Notes under the pieces: model-generated | The model's database searches: none | What the model was told of the DNA's origin: nothing | What the model saw: the letters and a program-made list of their open reading frames with translations, nothing else | Shown: piece after piece, positions 45,108 to 56,327 of the stretch | Layout: the number at the start of each line of letters is the position of its first letter | Position numbering within the stretch: the first letter of the stretch is position 1 | Assembly: GCA_036924285.1 (NCBI GenBank) | Contig: JAYKYS010000009.1 | Location: 9,982,001 to 10,046,000 of the forward strand | Direction of reading: 5' to 3' | DNA: 64,000 bases | Origin: Asterella californica | Lineage: Eukaryota; Streptophyta; Marchantiopsida; Marchantiales; Aytoniaceae | Program-made: the position numbers and the translations under genes

Positions 45108-45727
45108 CGCATTCACGGTACGTTTAAGGGACATCTAGTGTCCCGCCCCTAGGCAACTTGGTGCCCCTCATATTCCCCCGAAGGGGCCAGCCTACTCCAA
45201 GCCGGTTGTGAGTCTGAAGGGATTTGATCCGGAGACCTCCTCCCTACAAGTTTCTCAGCTACACCACGGAAGCTGATCTCACAACTGGTTTTGAAGACCA
45301 GTTTCTAAGCTAATATGCTAGAAAGCTGCGGTATTTCGTCTTTCCTTTGCTAACACGAAGTGCCATAACTTTCTCTATACATGCTCTTTTTGTACATTTC
45401 GAATTTTAATCAAATACTACATACTACAATCTACATGAGAAAAATCTAAAAAGTATTTTTCGAACTCACTCTGATTTATGGTAAAATTCCCGGTATCAGA
45501 AATCTTGTAGAAGAACCCCAAGTAACTTTTCGCCTGCAACTCCGTTTGCAACTTTTGAACATACCACGGTGATCAGCGCGACGAGACCTACGCCGTGGTG
45601 TTTTCAGATTTTCGAATGGACACTTCCTCCAGAATCGACTTCTCTGAGGTCTTAGCTTCACTTAGAGAGACTAACTTCTAAATGAGAGGTGAATTATTCA
45701 CTATGTGGAATAATTCACATCACGACA
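45108..45727 (-). repeat. Element B 5' LTR, second part
   Basis: Resumes with CGCATTCACGGTACG after element C and ends CACGACA, followed by the CCGT target duplication. It matches 29374-29991 with only a few substitutions. Confidence 0.9.
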
Positions 45728-45731
45728 CCGT

Positions 45732-46462
45732 GCTAGCTCTTCCAAAGATGGGATAACCTTTCGAGGTTCATACAGATGCTTCTCAATGGACCATTGGAGG
45801 AGTGTTGATGCAAAGAAAGCATCCAGTGGCTTACGAAAGTCACAAGTTCTTAGAGACTAAGGCGAAATGACTTGCTCATGAACAAGAGATGTTCGCAGTT
45901 GTTCATTGTCTGAAATGTTGGGAGCATTATTTATTACCAAGCAAGGTTACTGTTGTGACGGACTGCGAAGGTAATACATACTTTCAGAGTAAACCCCGTT
46001 TGTCCCGCAAACAGCAGAGATGACAAGTGGAACTTGCACGTTTTGATATCGAATGGCGGTATCAAAAAGGGAAGGAAAATATTCCAGCGGATGTGTTAAG
46101 CAGACGTGTCCAGGCGTTAACAATTCAGGACACAAGTGAAGAGCTTTTGGATCGAATCAGACAAGCATTGTCAGACGATCCTCAGGCTCAACTCTAGACC
46201 AACCAACAAAAGAGAGATCCATTGGTACGTAATCTCTCATTTCGCAATGGCTTTTGGTTTTATAAGCAAACCAAGGTCTATGTTCCAGTTGGATCTCTAA
46301 GGACACTAGTCATGCAAGAATGTCATGATTGTGAATTGGCTGGACATGGAGGGCATAATAAGACGTTACAACGAGTTAAAGAGCAGTTCTATTGGCCGTC
46401 CATGTTGGAAGATGTCAAGTACGTGTAGACTTGCTTGACATGTCAACAACAACGAACGGAGC
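45732..46462 (+). pseudogene. Element A RNase H and integrase N-terminal domain
   Basis: Continues element A after element B. RNase H blocks are VHTDASQWTIGGVLMQ, HEQEMFAVVHCL, VVTDCEGN and NIPADVLSRR. The integrase HHCC finger follows with HDCELAGHGGHNKT, FYWPSM and TCLTCQQQ. At least three TGA and two TAG codons interrupt the frame, mostly where relatives carry Arg (CGA) or Gln (CAG). Element D inserted at 46463. Confidence 0.85.
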
Positions 46463-47261
46463 TGTAAGCCGGCCTGTCTCTCACCCAGGGGTACCTCAGA
46501 TGACTAGGATTACTAGTGCACCTTAATTATAAAGATTCTATCATACCCATGCTCACTTCACTCAACACTCTGACACGTATGGTCACATCGGTCCCTCTAA
46601 TAGCGTTCCTGCAAACAAGTTCTAACCCCGCCCTCCACATTGCATCACATAGTACTCAAGGACTCCCAAGGTCTCCAATGCTCACTTTACTTATAGACAG
46701 GAAAATGAGAGTGTCTTCCACCTTCTCAACTCCTCCTTATATACTCTACAACTTCTTACCGTGGTAACTTTCACTAAGTTACGTTATCTCATGGTAAGTG
46801 CGCAATCCAAAATAGTTAAACTTCTAAAGGCTACTAAGACTTAAGAATAGCACACACATTACTTGTTCTACTTTACTAAAGTAAGAGATTCTCCTACTTT
46901 AGCTTTTGTAAAGTGTTAACTTTTCATGCTATCCAATCGAAAGACGACAACACACTAATACCTCTTTTGAGGAGCATCTTTAGATCTTTGTGCATGACTT
47001 TTCATCATGCATCCAATCAGCGATGGTCAACAAAGTTACATACTTTTGAAAAGCATATTTAGAGCTCCGCACTTGTCCTATAGTGCCATAGTGGAACCTC
47101 TAATAGTTTCCTCAACTTAGTTATAACTATCTCAGCTAGTTATGACTACTTTTGATCACTCTAAATTTAGATCTTCAAACTAGAGTAACCTTTAAGATAG
47201 TCATACCTAATGAAATGTATATAAGCATACACACAAATAATGGGATACTTGTGGTGTGACA
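46463..47261 (-). repeat. Element D 3' LTR
   Basis: 799 bp, followed by the polypurine tract (plus TTTACCCCCAGA). About 1% different from 53295-54093 and clearly related to the C LTRs. Confidence 0.93.
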
Positions 47262-47274
47262 TTTACCCCCAGAC

Positions 47275-50200
47275 TTAATTTTCACTCTGTCCTCGGAGTG
47301 AAGTATCACGTTGATGGAACTTCTTTAGCTTGTCGTGGTTCACTCGGTCGAAGAACGTACCACTCCTTTCTTGAAGATCGTAGGTGCCATTACTCCACAC
47401 TTTGGAGATGATGAAAGGTCCAAAATATCGACGTAAGAATTTCTTTTGAACTCGCTTGTGCCTAATAGCATCCCATAACATCACCCACTCACCCTCTTGA
47501 AATGGCTGTAACTTCGTTTTGTTCTTCGCCAAGCGCTTGTCATAGCTCTTCTTCTGTTGTAGCTGAGCCATCTCAATTCGTTGAGTTGCGTCGTCGCTAT
47601 TCTCCTCCAACTCCAACAAGGTTTCTCCCCTCTCTTTCTCAGCTATTGGACCACCCTTTCTCTTCAGTCCAGCTTGCAAGGTCTGAAAGGTGGTTAGGTC
47701 GAACTGGATTGGTAATCTTGATTCCAACCCATACACCATCTTGAAAGGTGAATATCCCATAGACGTCTTCATTGTTGTACGATACTCCCATAGAACCGCA
47801 TGAAGACGCTTGTCCCAGTTGTGTTTGGCCCCTTCCATGTCAGCATCCTTTGCTAACATTTGACACAAGGTAAAGTTTGTCCTCTCTACCAAACCGTTTG
47901 AACTAGGTTTATATGAAGTAGTGACCCTCTGAGAAATGGAGAAGTGGGTGCACATAGCAGTAGTCCTACCACTCACAAATTCTCGACCCCTATCAGAAAC
48001 TAACTCCAGAGGACATCCAAACCTAGTAATGATCCGTTCGTACAGAAATCTACCCACCTCAACTTCTCCAATAGTTACAAGAGGTCTAGCTTCTACCCAC
48101 TTTGTAAGATAATCTGTGGCTACAACAATATACTTATTGTTGCGAGGGGTGCGATTCAAAGGCCCAACAAAATCTATTCCCCATTTCTCGAAAGGTCCGA
48201 GAACCGGAATAGATCTAAGAGGAGTGGAAACACTAGATTTAATAGCGAAAGCTTGACAAACATCACATGTTTTACAATACGTCAAGCAATCTCTAAACAT
48301 CCCCCTCCAGTGATATCCTGCGTCGAGTATCTTATGAGCCGTCAACTTGCCTGCGAAATGTCCTCCACATACTGGACCGTCATGGAATTCTTCCATGAGT
48401 CGTAGAGACTCCTCCTTGCTCGCAGCTCTTCTCAGGACCCCATCAACTCCTTCACGGAATAACACACCTTCCACCACCGAGTAAGGTTGACTTCGTTTCA
48501 CCAACGCCTTCTTCTCTCTGCTCCGCATCCCATCTGGATAAACACCTTCCGTAACAAAATCCCAAATTTCTTGATATTCTATTGGGATAATAGAGTTGCT
48601 CATCAAGACCATCAAATCTTTGTCAGGAAAAGTGTCATCCACCGGCTCCTCTCCATCGCCATTGTAAGCTCTAGATAGCAAATCTGCATTCGCGTGTTTC
48701 TTCCCTGGTCGATCGCAAATCTCATAGTCGTACTCTGACAATAAAAGCTTCCACCTTGCTAATCGTCCTTCGACCATAGGTTTATTGAAGATGTACTTCA
48801 ATGCCTTATGATCTGTAACGATAGTGAACTTGCCTCCTATGAGATAATGTCAAAATTTTCTCAAAGCATAGATCACTGCTAATCCTTCTCTCTCTGTCAC
48901 AGAATAATTTCTCTCTGCCTTGACCATTTGCCGACTAGCATATGCGATAGGATGATCTCTACCTTCAACATCATACTGACTTAAAGTACATCCTACTGCT
49001 ATATTTGAAGCATCCGTATATAGAATAAACTGTTTATTCCAATCGGGCTTAACCAAGATCGGAGCTGAAGTAAGAGCTTTCTTCAGTTCCTCAAAGACGG
49101 CTAGAGCTTCTTCATCTCCTAAAATCAACACGTAATCTACTCCCTTCTTCAGATATACAGTCAAAGCATACGCTTTATGTGAGAACGAGAGTATAAACCT
49201 TCGATAATACCCCACCATACCTAAAAATTGTCGTAGCTTAGTGAGAGTACTAGGAAAAGGGAGCTCTAAGATCTTTTGCACCTTCTCTGGATCAACGGCA
49301 ATGCCGTCCTTGGATATGATATGACCCAAGAGTAACCCTTCCTCACACCCAAAAATACATTTCTCTGGATTGAGAGATGCATTTGCTACATCTAAACATT
49401 CTAAGACCTTCACAAGGTGCTCAAAATGCTTCTCCTTACTCCCGTAAACACAAAAGTCATCTATAAAATCTCTCACAAACTTTCCTAAGAAAGGTTCGAA
49501 CACTTTGTTCATAAACCTTTGAAACGTCGCAGGAGCATTACACAGACCAAATGGCATGACTCGAAATGCAAACGTACCCCACGGAGTAGTGAAAGTGGTC
49601 AGGTGTTGATGTTCTGGTGCAATTTTGATCTGGTTATATCCGCTATAACCATCTCCAAAGCTGTACCATTCGTTTCCTGTCACTTCTTCCAAGATCTCGT
49701 CGATGAAAGGTAGAGGATAATAATCCTTCTTTGTGACCGCATTGAGCTTCTTGTAATCAACACACACTCTCAATTTGCCATTTTTCTTCTTGACGATCAC
49801 AATAGGTGATACCCATTCAGAATGCTCCACCTCGTAAATGAATCCAGCAGTGTGCAGCTTCTCGATCTCTTCTTTCACCAGATCCGCAATTGGAGGACTC
49901 ACTCTTCGTTGCTTTTGTCGTACCGGTTTGACTTCCTTCTCTAACTCGATACGGTGTTGCTCCAGTGTGACCTCCCTCAGATCCTTGTAACTAAATGCAA
50001 ATACATGAATGTATTTGCGAAAGATCTCTTCGAAACAATTCTTCTCCTCTTTAGTAACCTTCGATCCATAACGTAAGGTGGCAACTCTTCTCTCCACCTC
50101 CTCGGGAGTCAACGGTTCTTTGTCTCTATCTCTTTGCACTTCTGGAGAAGGGAAAAGATCCACTACGTTCACACCCACATTTCGTTCTTCCCTCTTCTCT

Positions 50201-52104
50201 TCTGACGATGTATTTTCAGATTCTGAATCTGAAGAATTGGTACCTACATCAGAAGTAGTATCGACGACTTCTGACTCCCAGTAGTCCGATGTGGGTCGAT
50301 CCGATTTCGACGTCCCAACTTGATCTCTGAGCAATGGAACTTTGATCCGGTGGTGATTCGGTCCGATGCGTAAATAACCTTTGTGCCAATTATCTGTTGC
50401 ATGTACTGCTCGAAGCCAAGGTCTTCCGAGTAACATTTCATAACTTGACTCTTTCAAGATTTGAAATGTCATGTTTACTTGCACTCCCATTACTGACACG
50501 CAAACTCTCTCCAGCACTCCCAATGGCCTAACTCGCTGTCTGTTAGCCATGCCAACCGTGATACTAGAAGGACGCGTTGGTACTAGATCCAACTTCCTCA
50601 TGAGTCGTTCTGAGATGGCGTTTACTGCCGATCCTCCATCGACGAGAACATCTGAGACATCTCTCTCATTGATACGAGCCTCTACTTTTGATGCCTTGTT
50701 GCACACCTCTCCTTCACTAGCATCTAAAGCACTCACGCCGACAGTAGAAGGATTTGCCTTCTTCTTCCGACCTCGTCGAGAGCTTAGACCGCTACGAAGT
50801 TCTTTCCTCACCGAAGGATTCAGAGCAATCAACTGTCCCACAGTAATGTTTGCTCGTTGCTTACCCACGTCCTCCACCACATTGTATTTTGATTGCTCCA
50901 TTGAAATTGTGAAATCAGTATTTCCCAATTTCTTCCGTCGCTCTTTGGGTTTTGAAGAAGATTTGCTACTCCGAGTATTTTGACTTGGAGAATCTTCCAT
51001 CACGACAGGTTCTCCCTCGTCGAAATGCGTCCTCATCCTCTTCCTCTCTTGAGCCAACAACTCTACAGATTGAAAACCTTCTCGTACATCTCGTGGCTCC
51101 AAGATGTCAATGCATGCCACACCCTTGTCCTTGCTTTGTGAAGTTGAAGCTCCATCCACTGTTCCACCATTACGACTTGGACAATTACGTTGGAAGTGTG
51201 ATCCTCCACACGTAAAACATCCTTGGCTCGTGTAGTTACTTGGTGATCCTTGCGGTGGTCCACCTCTGGACTGATAGTTCCCATAACCTCGTGAGCCCCC
51301 TCCCACATTTGGACTCCGGTGTTGCAACAAATTCACCATGTTGATCTTCAAATCTGCTAGAGACTCTGTCAGACTTTTCAACTCATCACGAAAGTCGGGA
51401 GTAACAGATCTGGATGGTACAATGGCTGTAACTGCACTAGTAGGAGCTATCGGAGTCAGATTCTGAAATCGAACAGTCGGAACACTCGCAATCGTCAGAG
51501 TTGGCATGTTCGGCACTTGCACATCTCCACATGATGCCCCAACAGTCATTGGTTGCAAGTCGTCTCCATCCAGACTCTCTTCCATCCTGGTTGCGATCTT
51601 CACTGCATAAGCCTTCGAAGTTGGTCTCTCATACCGCACTTGTGTTCGAATCTCCGGCCTCAATCCTCCAATAAAATTCTTTGTGAGCATTGCTCCAATG
51701 CCCACCATCGTTGGCTCTACTACATCTCCACTCTTTCGTAAAACCACCCGAAACTTCTGTTCTAATTTCTCCACCCTCTCGGCATAAGTCCTTACTTTCT
51801 CTTTCTCTCCTTGTTTGAGGTAAGTTACCTCTACCATTAACTTCTCGTAACTTTCATCGAGAAGAAAAGTTTCAATTAAGGCCTCCGTCAATACTTCCCA
51901 AGTATCAACTGGAGTCCCCACTACGCTTCTCTTCTTCCTATCCTCATACCATGTCAATGCAGAATTCTCAAGAAATTCAGGTATCAACCCTACCCACTCG
52001 CTCTTCTTTCGATCTCCATTGCCAATGCATGCTCTTTTGAAGTCCCTCACAAATCCTTCCACGTCTTCTCCATCCTTTCCGTAAAACACCGGAAGTTTCC
52101 CCAT
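47275..52104 (-). pseudogene. Element D gag-pol polyprotein, one nonsense codon
   Basis: A frame of 1610 codons from ATG 52104 to the stop at 47275, broken only by TGA at 48852-48850 (CGA in C) within RNase H. Approximate residue positions: Gag 1-230; zinc-knuckle-like CFTCGGSHFQRNC 294-306; retropepsin with VDGGSAVNAIS ~485-500; RT with FIDDF ~880; RNase H with YTDASN ~1030; integrase finger 1240-1290; D,D,E core ~1310, ~1373 and ~1405; C-terminal GPF module ~1545. An extra ATG codon relative to C (VLMSNS versus VLSNS) is the only length difference I noticed. Without the single TGA this would be a complete polyprotein. As it stands, the product would lack integrase. Confidence 0.92.
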
Positions 52105-52239
52105 TCTTCTCTTCTTTTCTTCTTCTTACTCAAGGATCTGCTTGCGGATGTGAAGATTGCACTTCACCGCAATCCACAATTTCTCCGTTGAGCTCTCTCC
52201 TCTCCAAAGGTTGGAATAAGTTTGACCCTCATGGTCATC

Positions 52240-52704
52240 TTATCTCTCGTGTGACAGACTATCTCCATCCTCGCTAGAGGTCTTCACTCGTTCCGTTTCT
52301 ACACTCAACCTTCTCTTGAGACCTTCGGCTACAGTTTCTAGCAAAGCAACCACTGCGCTATACTCGTGCTCAACTGGAATCTCGTCCACTCCACATCTAG
52401 GACAAAAGGTTGTAGGGTCAATGACGCCTTGTCTAGGGGAAGAAGGACCTATGTGTAAGCTTAAGTCGACCAACCCTCTTCGCTCACGCAAAAGTCTATT
52501 CTTCGTAGGACACTTGCTCACTTTATGTCCTTCTTCTCCACATAAAAAACACCTCGAGTTCTTCTCCTGGTTCTTACGACTACTCTCTGCTTCTTCCTCA
52601 AATTCTAGTCGAAATTCTCCTTTTGCCAGATCAGCGGTAACTATCACCGCATAGCCTTGAGAGATCTTGCTCAACCTCAATTTCCACTCTTGCTGTCCTT
52701 CCAT
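52240..52704 (-). CDS. Element D ORF0: full-length two-zinc-motif protein upstream of gag
   Basis: 154 residues from ATG 52704. Order: beta-rich N-terminus (WKLRLSKISQGYAVIVTADL), acidic stretch, CCHC knuckle CFLCGEEGHKVSKC (~residues 52-65), LVDLSLHIGPSSP, second motif CPRCGVDEIPVEHEY, then a helical C-terminus. In D the last cysteine of the second motif is Tyr (Cys in C and E), so this copy's second site is damaged. The stop is 135 bases upstream of the gag ATG, so gag must be reached by reinitiation, splicing or another route. The family is unknown to me. Conservation in three elements of different age argues for a real protein. Confidence 0.82.
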   Translation of the reverse strand: MEGQQEWKLRLSKISQGYAVIVTADLAKGEFRLEFEEEAESSRKNQEKNSRCFLCGEEGHKVSKCPTKNRLLRERRGLVDLSLHIGPSSPRQGVIDPTTFCPRCGVDEIPVEHEYSAVVALLETVAEGLKRRLSVETERVKTSSEDGDSLSHER

Positions 52705-53272
52705 GACGATGATCCGTCATACATCTCTCTCGCTCTATAGTTTGTTTGATACTTTTGATCACTCGACTATCTTCTCGCTTAGCAATCTCTCACATTACTA
52801 AGTAGAAGCTTAACTTGTCAACCCTGAGCCTCAGAGATCGAACATAACCCTCTCAAGAATTCTGAAATTCTTTCACTCTTTTACTTCAGCAAGCGATATA
52901 ACAGATTTGACCCCCCTTCGCTTCAAATGCCATAACTCCAGTTCTACTCGATCAATTCACGCATGATTTGGGTGCCTAGATAGCTTATCTTGCAAGCTAT
53001 CAGCATGGAAGATTTCAAGGTCTAATTCTAAAAACTGAAAATATGAAAATGACTGTAAACTCCTTCCCGAGAGCTCAATATTTGATATCGAAAAACCTCC
53101 TTAACTTCCGAAAGACATAACTCTCTCCTTACAATTGATCTCTCAGAGATATCAAGCTTACTGGAAAGCTTATCTTGCCCTCTATAACATGGTGTATGTA
53201 CAAAGGTTCTGAACTCATGCTCAAAAACAGACATGAACTGTACTAACAACTAAATATGAATCTTTGTATCGA

Positions 53273-53291
53273 GGTCTCGGCAACGGAACTA
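53273..53291 (-). promoter_or_regulatory. Element D primer-binding site, mutated
   Basis: The minus strand reads TAGTTCCGTTGCCGAGACC, versus TGGTTCCGTTGCCGGGACC in C. There are two G-to-A changes, one in the TGG that pairs with the tRNA CCA end. Confidence 0.75.
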
Positions 53292-53294
53292 AAA

Positions 53295-54093
53295 TGTAAG
53301 CCGGCCTGTCTCTCACCCAGGGGTACCTCAGATGACTAGGATTACTAGTGCACCTTAATTACAAAGATTCTATCATACCTATGCTCACTTCACTCAACAC
53401 TCTGACACGTATGGTCACATCGGTCCCTCTAATAGCGTTCCTGCAAACAAGTTCTAACCCCGCCCTCCACATTGCATCACATAGTACTCAAGGACTCCCA
53501 AGGTCTCCAATGCTCACTTTACTTATAGACAGGAAAATGAGAGTGTCTTCCACCTTCTCAACTCCTCCTTATATACTCTACAACTTCTTACCGTGGTAAC
53601 TTTCACTAAGTTACGTTACCTCATGGTAAGTGCGCAATCCAAAATAGTAAAACTTCTAAAGGCTACAAAGACTTAAGAATAGCACACACATTACTTGTTC
53701 TACTTTACTAAAGTAAGAGATTCTCCTACTTTAGCTTTTGTAAAGTGTTAACTTTCCACGCTATCCAGTCGAAAGACGACAACACACTAATATCTCTTTT
53801 GAGGAGCATCTTTAGATCTTTGTGCATGACTTTTCATCATGCATCCAATCAGCGATGGTCAACAAAGTTACATACTTTTGAAAAGCATATTTAGAGCTCC
53901 GCACTTGTCCTATAGTGCCATAGTGGAACCTCTAATAGTTTCCTCAACTTAGTTATAACTATCTCAGCTAGTTATGACTACTTTTGATCACTCTAAATTT
54001 AGATCTTCAAACTAGAGTAACCTTTAAGATAGTCATACCTAATGAAATGTATATAAGCATACACACAAATAATGGGATACTTGTGGTGTGACA
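53295..54093 (-). repeat. Element D 5' LTR
   Basis: 799 bp. The TATA box (minus TATATAAGGAGGAG) is at 53575-53569, in the same place as in C. Confidence 0.93.
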
Positions 54094-54097
54094 GAGC

Positions 54098-54522
54098 GAA
54101 GGAGACCTGCAAGGTTGCTGAGGCCATTGTCAATACCTGATGGGCCTTGGGAGAGCATAAGTATGAACTTATGCACAAGTTTACCCAAATCAGGAGGTTT
54201 TGATGTTTTGTTAGTTGTTATAGATCGTTTCAGCAAACAAGCTCACCTCATCCCTTGTAGGGAAGCAGTGACTTCAAGAGGTGCCGTTGAATTGTTCATA
54301 CGATATGTTTTTAAGTATCATGGAATGCCTAAAGACATTGTTTCAGACTTGGATAGGAGGTTTGTAGCTGAGTTCTGGAAGGGTTTGTTTCGAAGACTCA
54401 GAACTACTCTCAAGTTCAGTTCTTCTTATCATCCTGAAATTGATGGTCAGACCGAAAGGACGATACAGATAGTGGAGCAAGGGTTGAGAAACTATATCAT
54501 GCGAGATCAGAGTGATTGGAGC
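54098..54522 (+). pseudogene. Element A integrase catalytic core
   Basis: Continues element A between D and E. The core shows LLVVIDRFSKQAHLIPC, then SDLDRRFVAEFW (second acidic residue; the family usually has SDRD) and IDGQTERTIQ with the final Glu. Unlike the neighbouring pieces, this one has no nonsense codon. It ends at 54522 where element E inserted, with GAGC duplicated. Confidence 0.85.
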
Positions 54523-55440
54523 TGTAACGACCTATGTTACACATAGGAAGTTTGTCTATTAGTAAGGTGTTTAGTTCTAACTAAGTGTTGAGAATGTTTA
54601 TTTGCTGCCAAAGTACTTTTAGGAGGTATCAAGTTAGTCATGACTAGCTAAAAGTTAGTTATGGTTAAACTTAGCTGTACTTTTGGCAGAATTCAGATAT
54701 TTGCTAAAGAGTGAGCACTACTATCTTGTCATCTTGTCTAAAAGATAGAAAGGAGGTGGAAAGTATCCCTTATCTCCTTTTTGACTTGATATTAGTGGTT
54801 GGATTAAAGTTGTGGACTTTGTGGGCATTAAAAACAAGAAGAGATTCCACATGTTTCTTTTTTAGTGGGTCCTAGTGTAGAGGGGGGGTGGAAATTCGAG
54901 ATTCCTTGAGAATATTCCAAAATCCTTCTAGAAGTTGTTGACTTTGAAGAAATAAGCCCATGTGAAAAGATAAAAAGCTCATGTGATTAATGCTTTTATC
55001 TTAAATAATATCTTAGTAAAACCCGGTAAAAGTAGTTACGGCTGAGTTACCGAGGGTACCAAAGTAAAAACCTAGAATGTATAAATAGAGGAGTAGAGAA
55101 GAGCTCCTCATCCTTGTTTTCACATTGTCGTAATGACAACTTGAGTAATATAGAGAGTGTGGGATATTTTTAGTATGTGAGAACTTGAGAGACGTCGTTA
55201 GAATGAAGGATTTTAGTTGATGTGTTTAAGGAGAATTTTAGTTGATAAGTTGTGGGTGTATGAATGAGTGAACTTAGCATTTTTCTCTTCAAGATTTATG
55301 GTGTGCTTCCATCAAAGCCATCAGAGGTGACCCCTGAGTGAGAGACAGGCCCGACATTTGCAGATTCATCGGTGGCGATCGTGGAGGTTGAGAGATCGGG
55401 GAGGGGGGTAGTTGATCGATGAGATCGTGGAGGGTTTACA
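54523..55440 (+). repeat. Element E 5' LTR
   Basis: 918 bp. The first 19 bases form an inverted repeat (TGTAAC...GTTACA). The TATA box TATAAATAGAGG is at 55080. A U5 block CCCTGAGTGAGAGACAGGCC at 55331-55350 aligns with the end of the C and D LTRs but is followed here by ~90 further bases. Confidence 0.93.
55080..55087 (+). promoter_or_regulatory. TATA box in the element E 5' LTR
   Basis: TATAAATA followed by GAGGAGTAGAGAAGAGCTCC. Both LTRs carry it (60970-60977 in the other), and it aligns with the C/D and solo-LTR TATA boxes. Confidence 0.75.
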
Positions 55441-55444
55441 TTTT

Positions 55445-55463
55445 TGGTTCCGTTGCCGGGACC
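55445..55463 (+). promoter_or_regulatory. Element E primer-binding site
   Basis: TGGTTCCGTTGCCGGGACC, identical to the site in C, four bases after the LTR. tRNA-Asp-like. Confidence 0.75.
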
Positions 55464-55487
55464 TCACTTGAAGAGATCATTGAAAAT

Positions 55488-56320
55488 GTTTAGAGTTCAG
55501 TTCTATATTAGACAAAAAGAGATTATGAGAGAACACATGGAGAGAACGTTGGGAGGAGAGAGAGCTAACGCGATGTTAGCAACATTAGAACCTTTCGTGT
55601 ATCCCGTAGTGATATATGACGCGTTCGAAGTCATTCTTTACATCTTGTTCACTTAGAAAGGGTTTGAGGAGAGTTGAAAGAGGGTGCAACAAGAATTGTA
55701 GAGAAAGGAGGAGAGAAAAGTTATTAGAGGAGAGAAATTTGTGAGTTTATAAATTCTGCTCTCTGGAAAATTTGTACAGTCGCTGTCAACTTTTCTGTGA
55801 ATTTTATTTTCCTGAGAAACTTTCCAGTGTTTTAGATTGGCTGATAAGCTATCTAGGACAAAAGAAATCATAGGAAAAGGTGGTCTAGAGAAGGAGCAAT
55901 GAATTTTCAAAGTTGAGGGGGTTTATTCGTGAGAGTTGAGGAATTCTATTCTCTGGAAAAAGTTTACAGTCAGTGTCAGATTTTCTGTGAATTTTATTTT
56001 CCTGAGAAACTTTCCAGTGGTTTAGATGGGCTGATAAGCTATCCAGGACAAAAGAAATCATGAGAAGATGAGGTATGAAGAGAGAGAAAGAATTTTTCAA
56101 AGTGGAGGGAGTTGACAACCATGAGAGAAGTGCAAATATACAAATTTCAGTTCTCTGAAAATTTGTACAGTCATCACCATCTCTTTTGATTAGGGAAGTT
56201 TCTGTTGAAACTTCATGATTTAGTAGCTTGGAGGTTGAGCTACTGGAGATCACAAAAATCTTGGAGAGATCTCTTACCAACTAAGAGATATACGTTTCGG
56301 CATACAAGGAGGTCTTGAAG
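55488..56320 (+). repeat. Element E leader with internal repeats
   Basis: A short open frame (55488-55656, MFRVQFYIRQ...) follows the primer site. Two copies of a ~190-bp unit then appear (about 55735-55890 and 55925-56085), sharing TGAATTTTATTTTCCTGAGA and GCTGATAAGCTAT. A third, more diverged copy of the unit's first part lies near 56130-56175. No protein domain is recognisable. It may form RNA structure for packaging. Confidence 0.65.
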
Positions 56321-56327
56321 ATACTTC

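Larger units (their letters stand above)
28261..45727 (-). mobile_element. Element B: Ty3/Gypsy-type element with Gag-protease and Pol in separate frames
   Basis: A minus-strand element with LTRs of 1731 bp (28261-29991) and 36307-37485 plus 45108-45727 (split by element C). The ends are TGTCG...CGACA and the target duplication is CCGT. A polypurine tract (minus GGAGGGGGTGGA) adjoins the 3' LTR at 29992-30003. LTRs differ at about nine positions by eye, so it is young. Gag-protease (36230-33672) is followed by Pol in the -1 frame (from 33690 down to 30433, then a shifted integrase tail to 30038). The RT (FLDD, PQGATNS) and protease (DHG) motifs are unlike the C, D and E elements and recall Ty3/Gypsy elements of fungi. 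That relationship is from memory of motif style and is not proven. Confidence 0.88.
46463..54093 (-). mobile_element. Element D: Athila/Tat-like element, sister of C
   Basis: A 7631-bp minus-strand element with 799-bp LTRs (46463-47261 and 53295-54093) that differ at roughly nine positions by eye (~1.1%). The target duplication is GAGC (46459-46462 and 54094-54097) inside the integrase of A. Gene order is as in C: primer site, leader, ORF0, gag-pol, polypurine tract. Its polyprotein is better kept than that of C (one nonsense codon) and its ORF0 is full length. The primer site carries two G-to-A changes on the coding strand, one hitting the TGG that pairs with the tRNA CCA end, so this copy may no longer prime. 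Confidence 0.93.
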
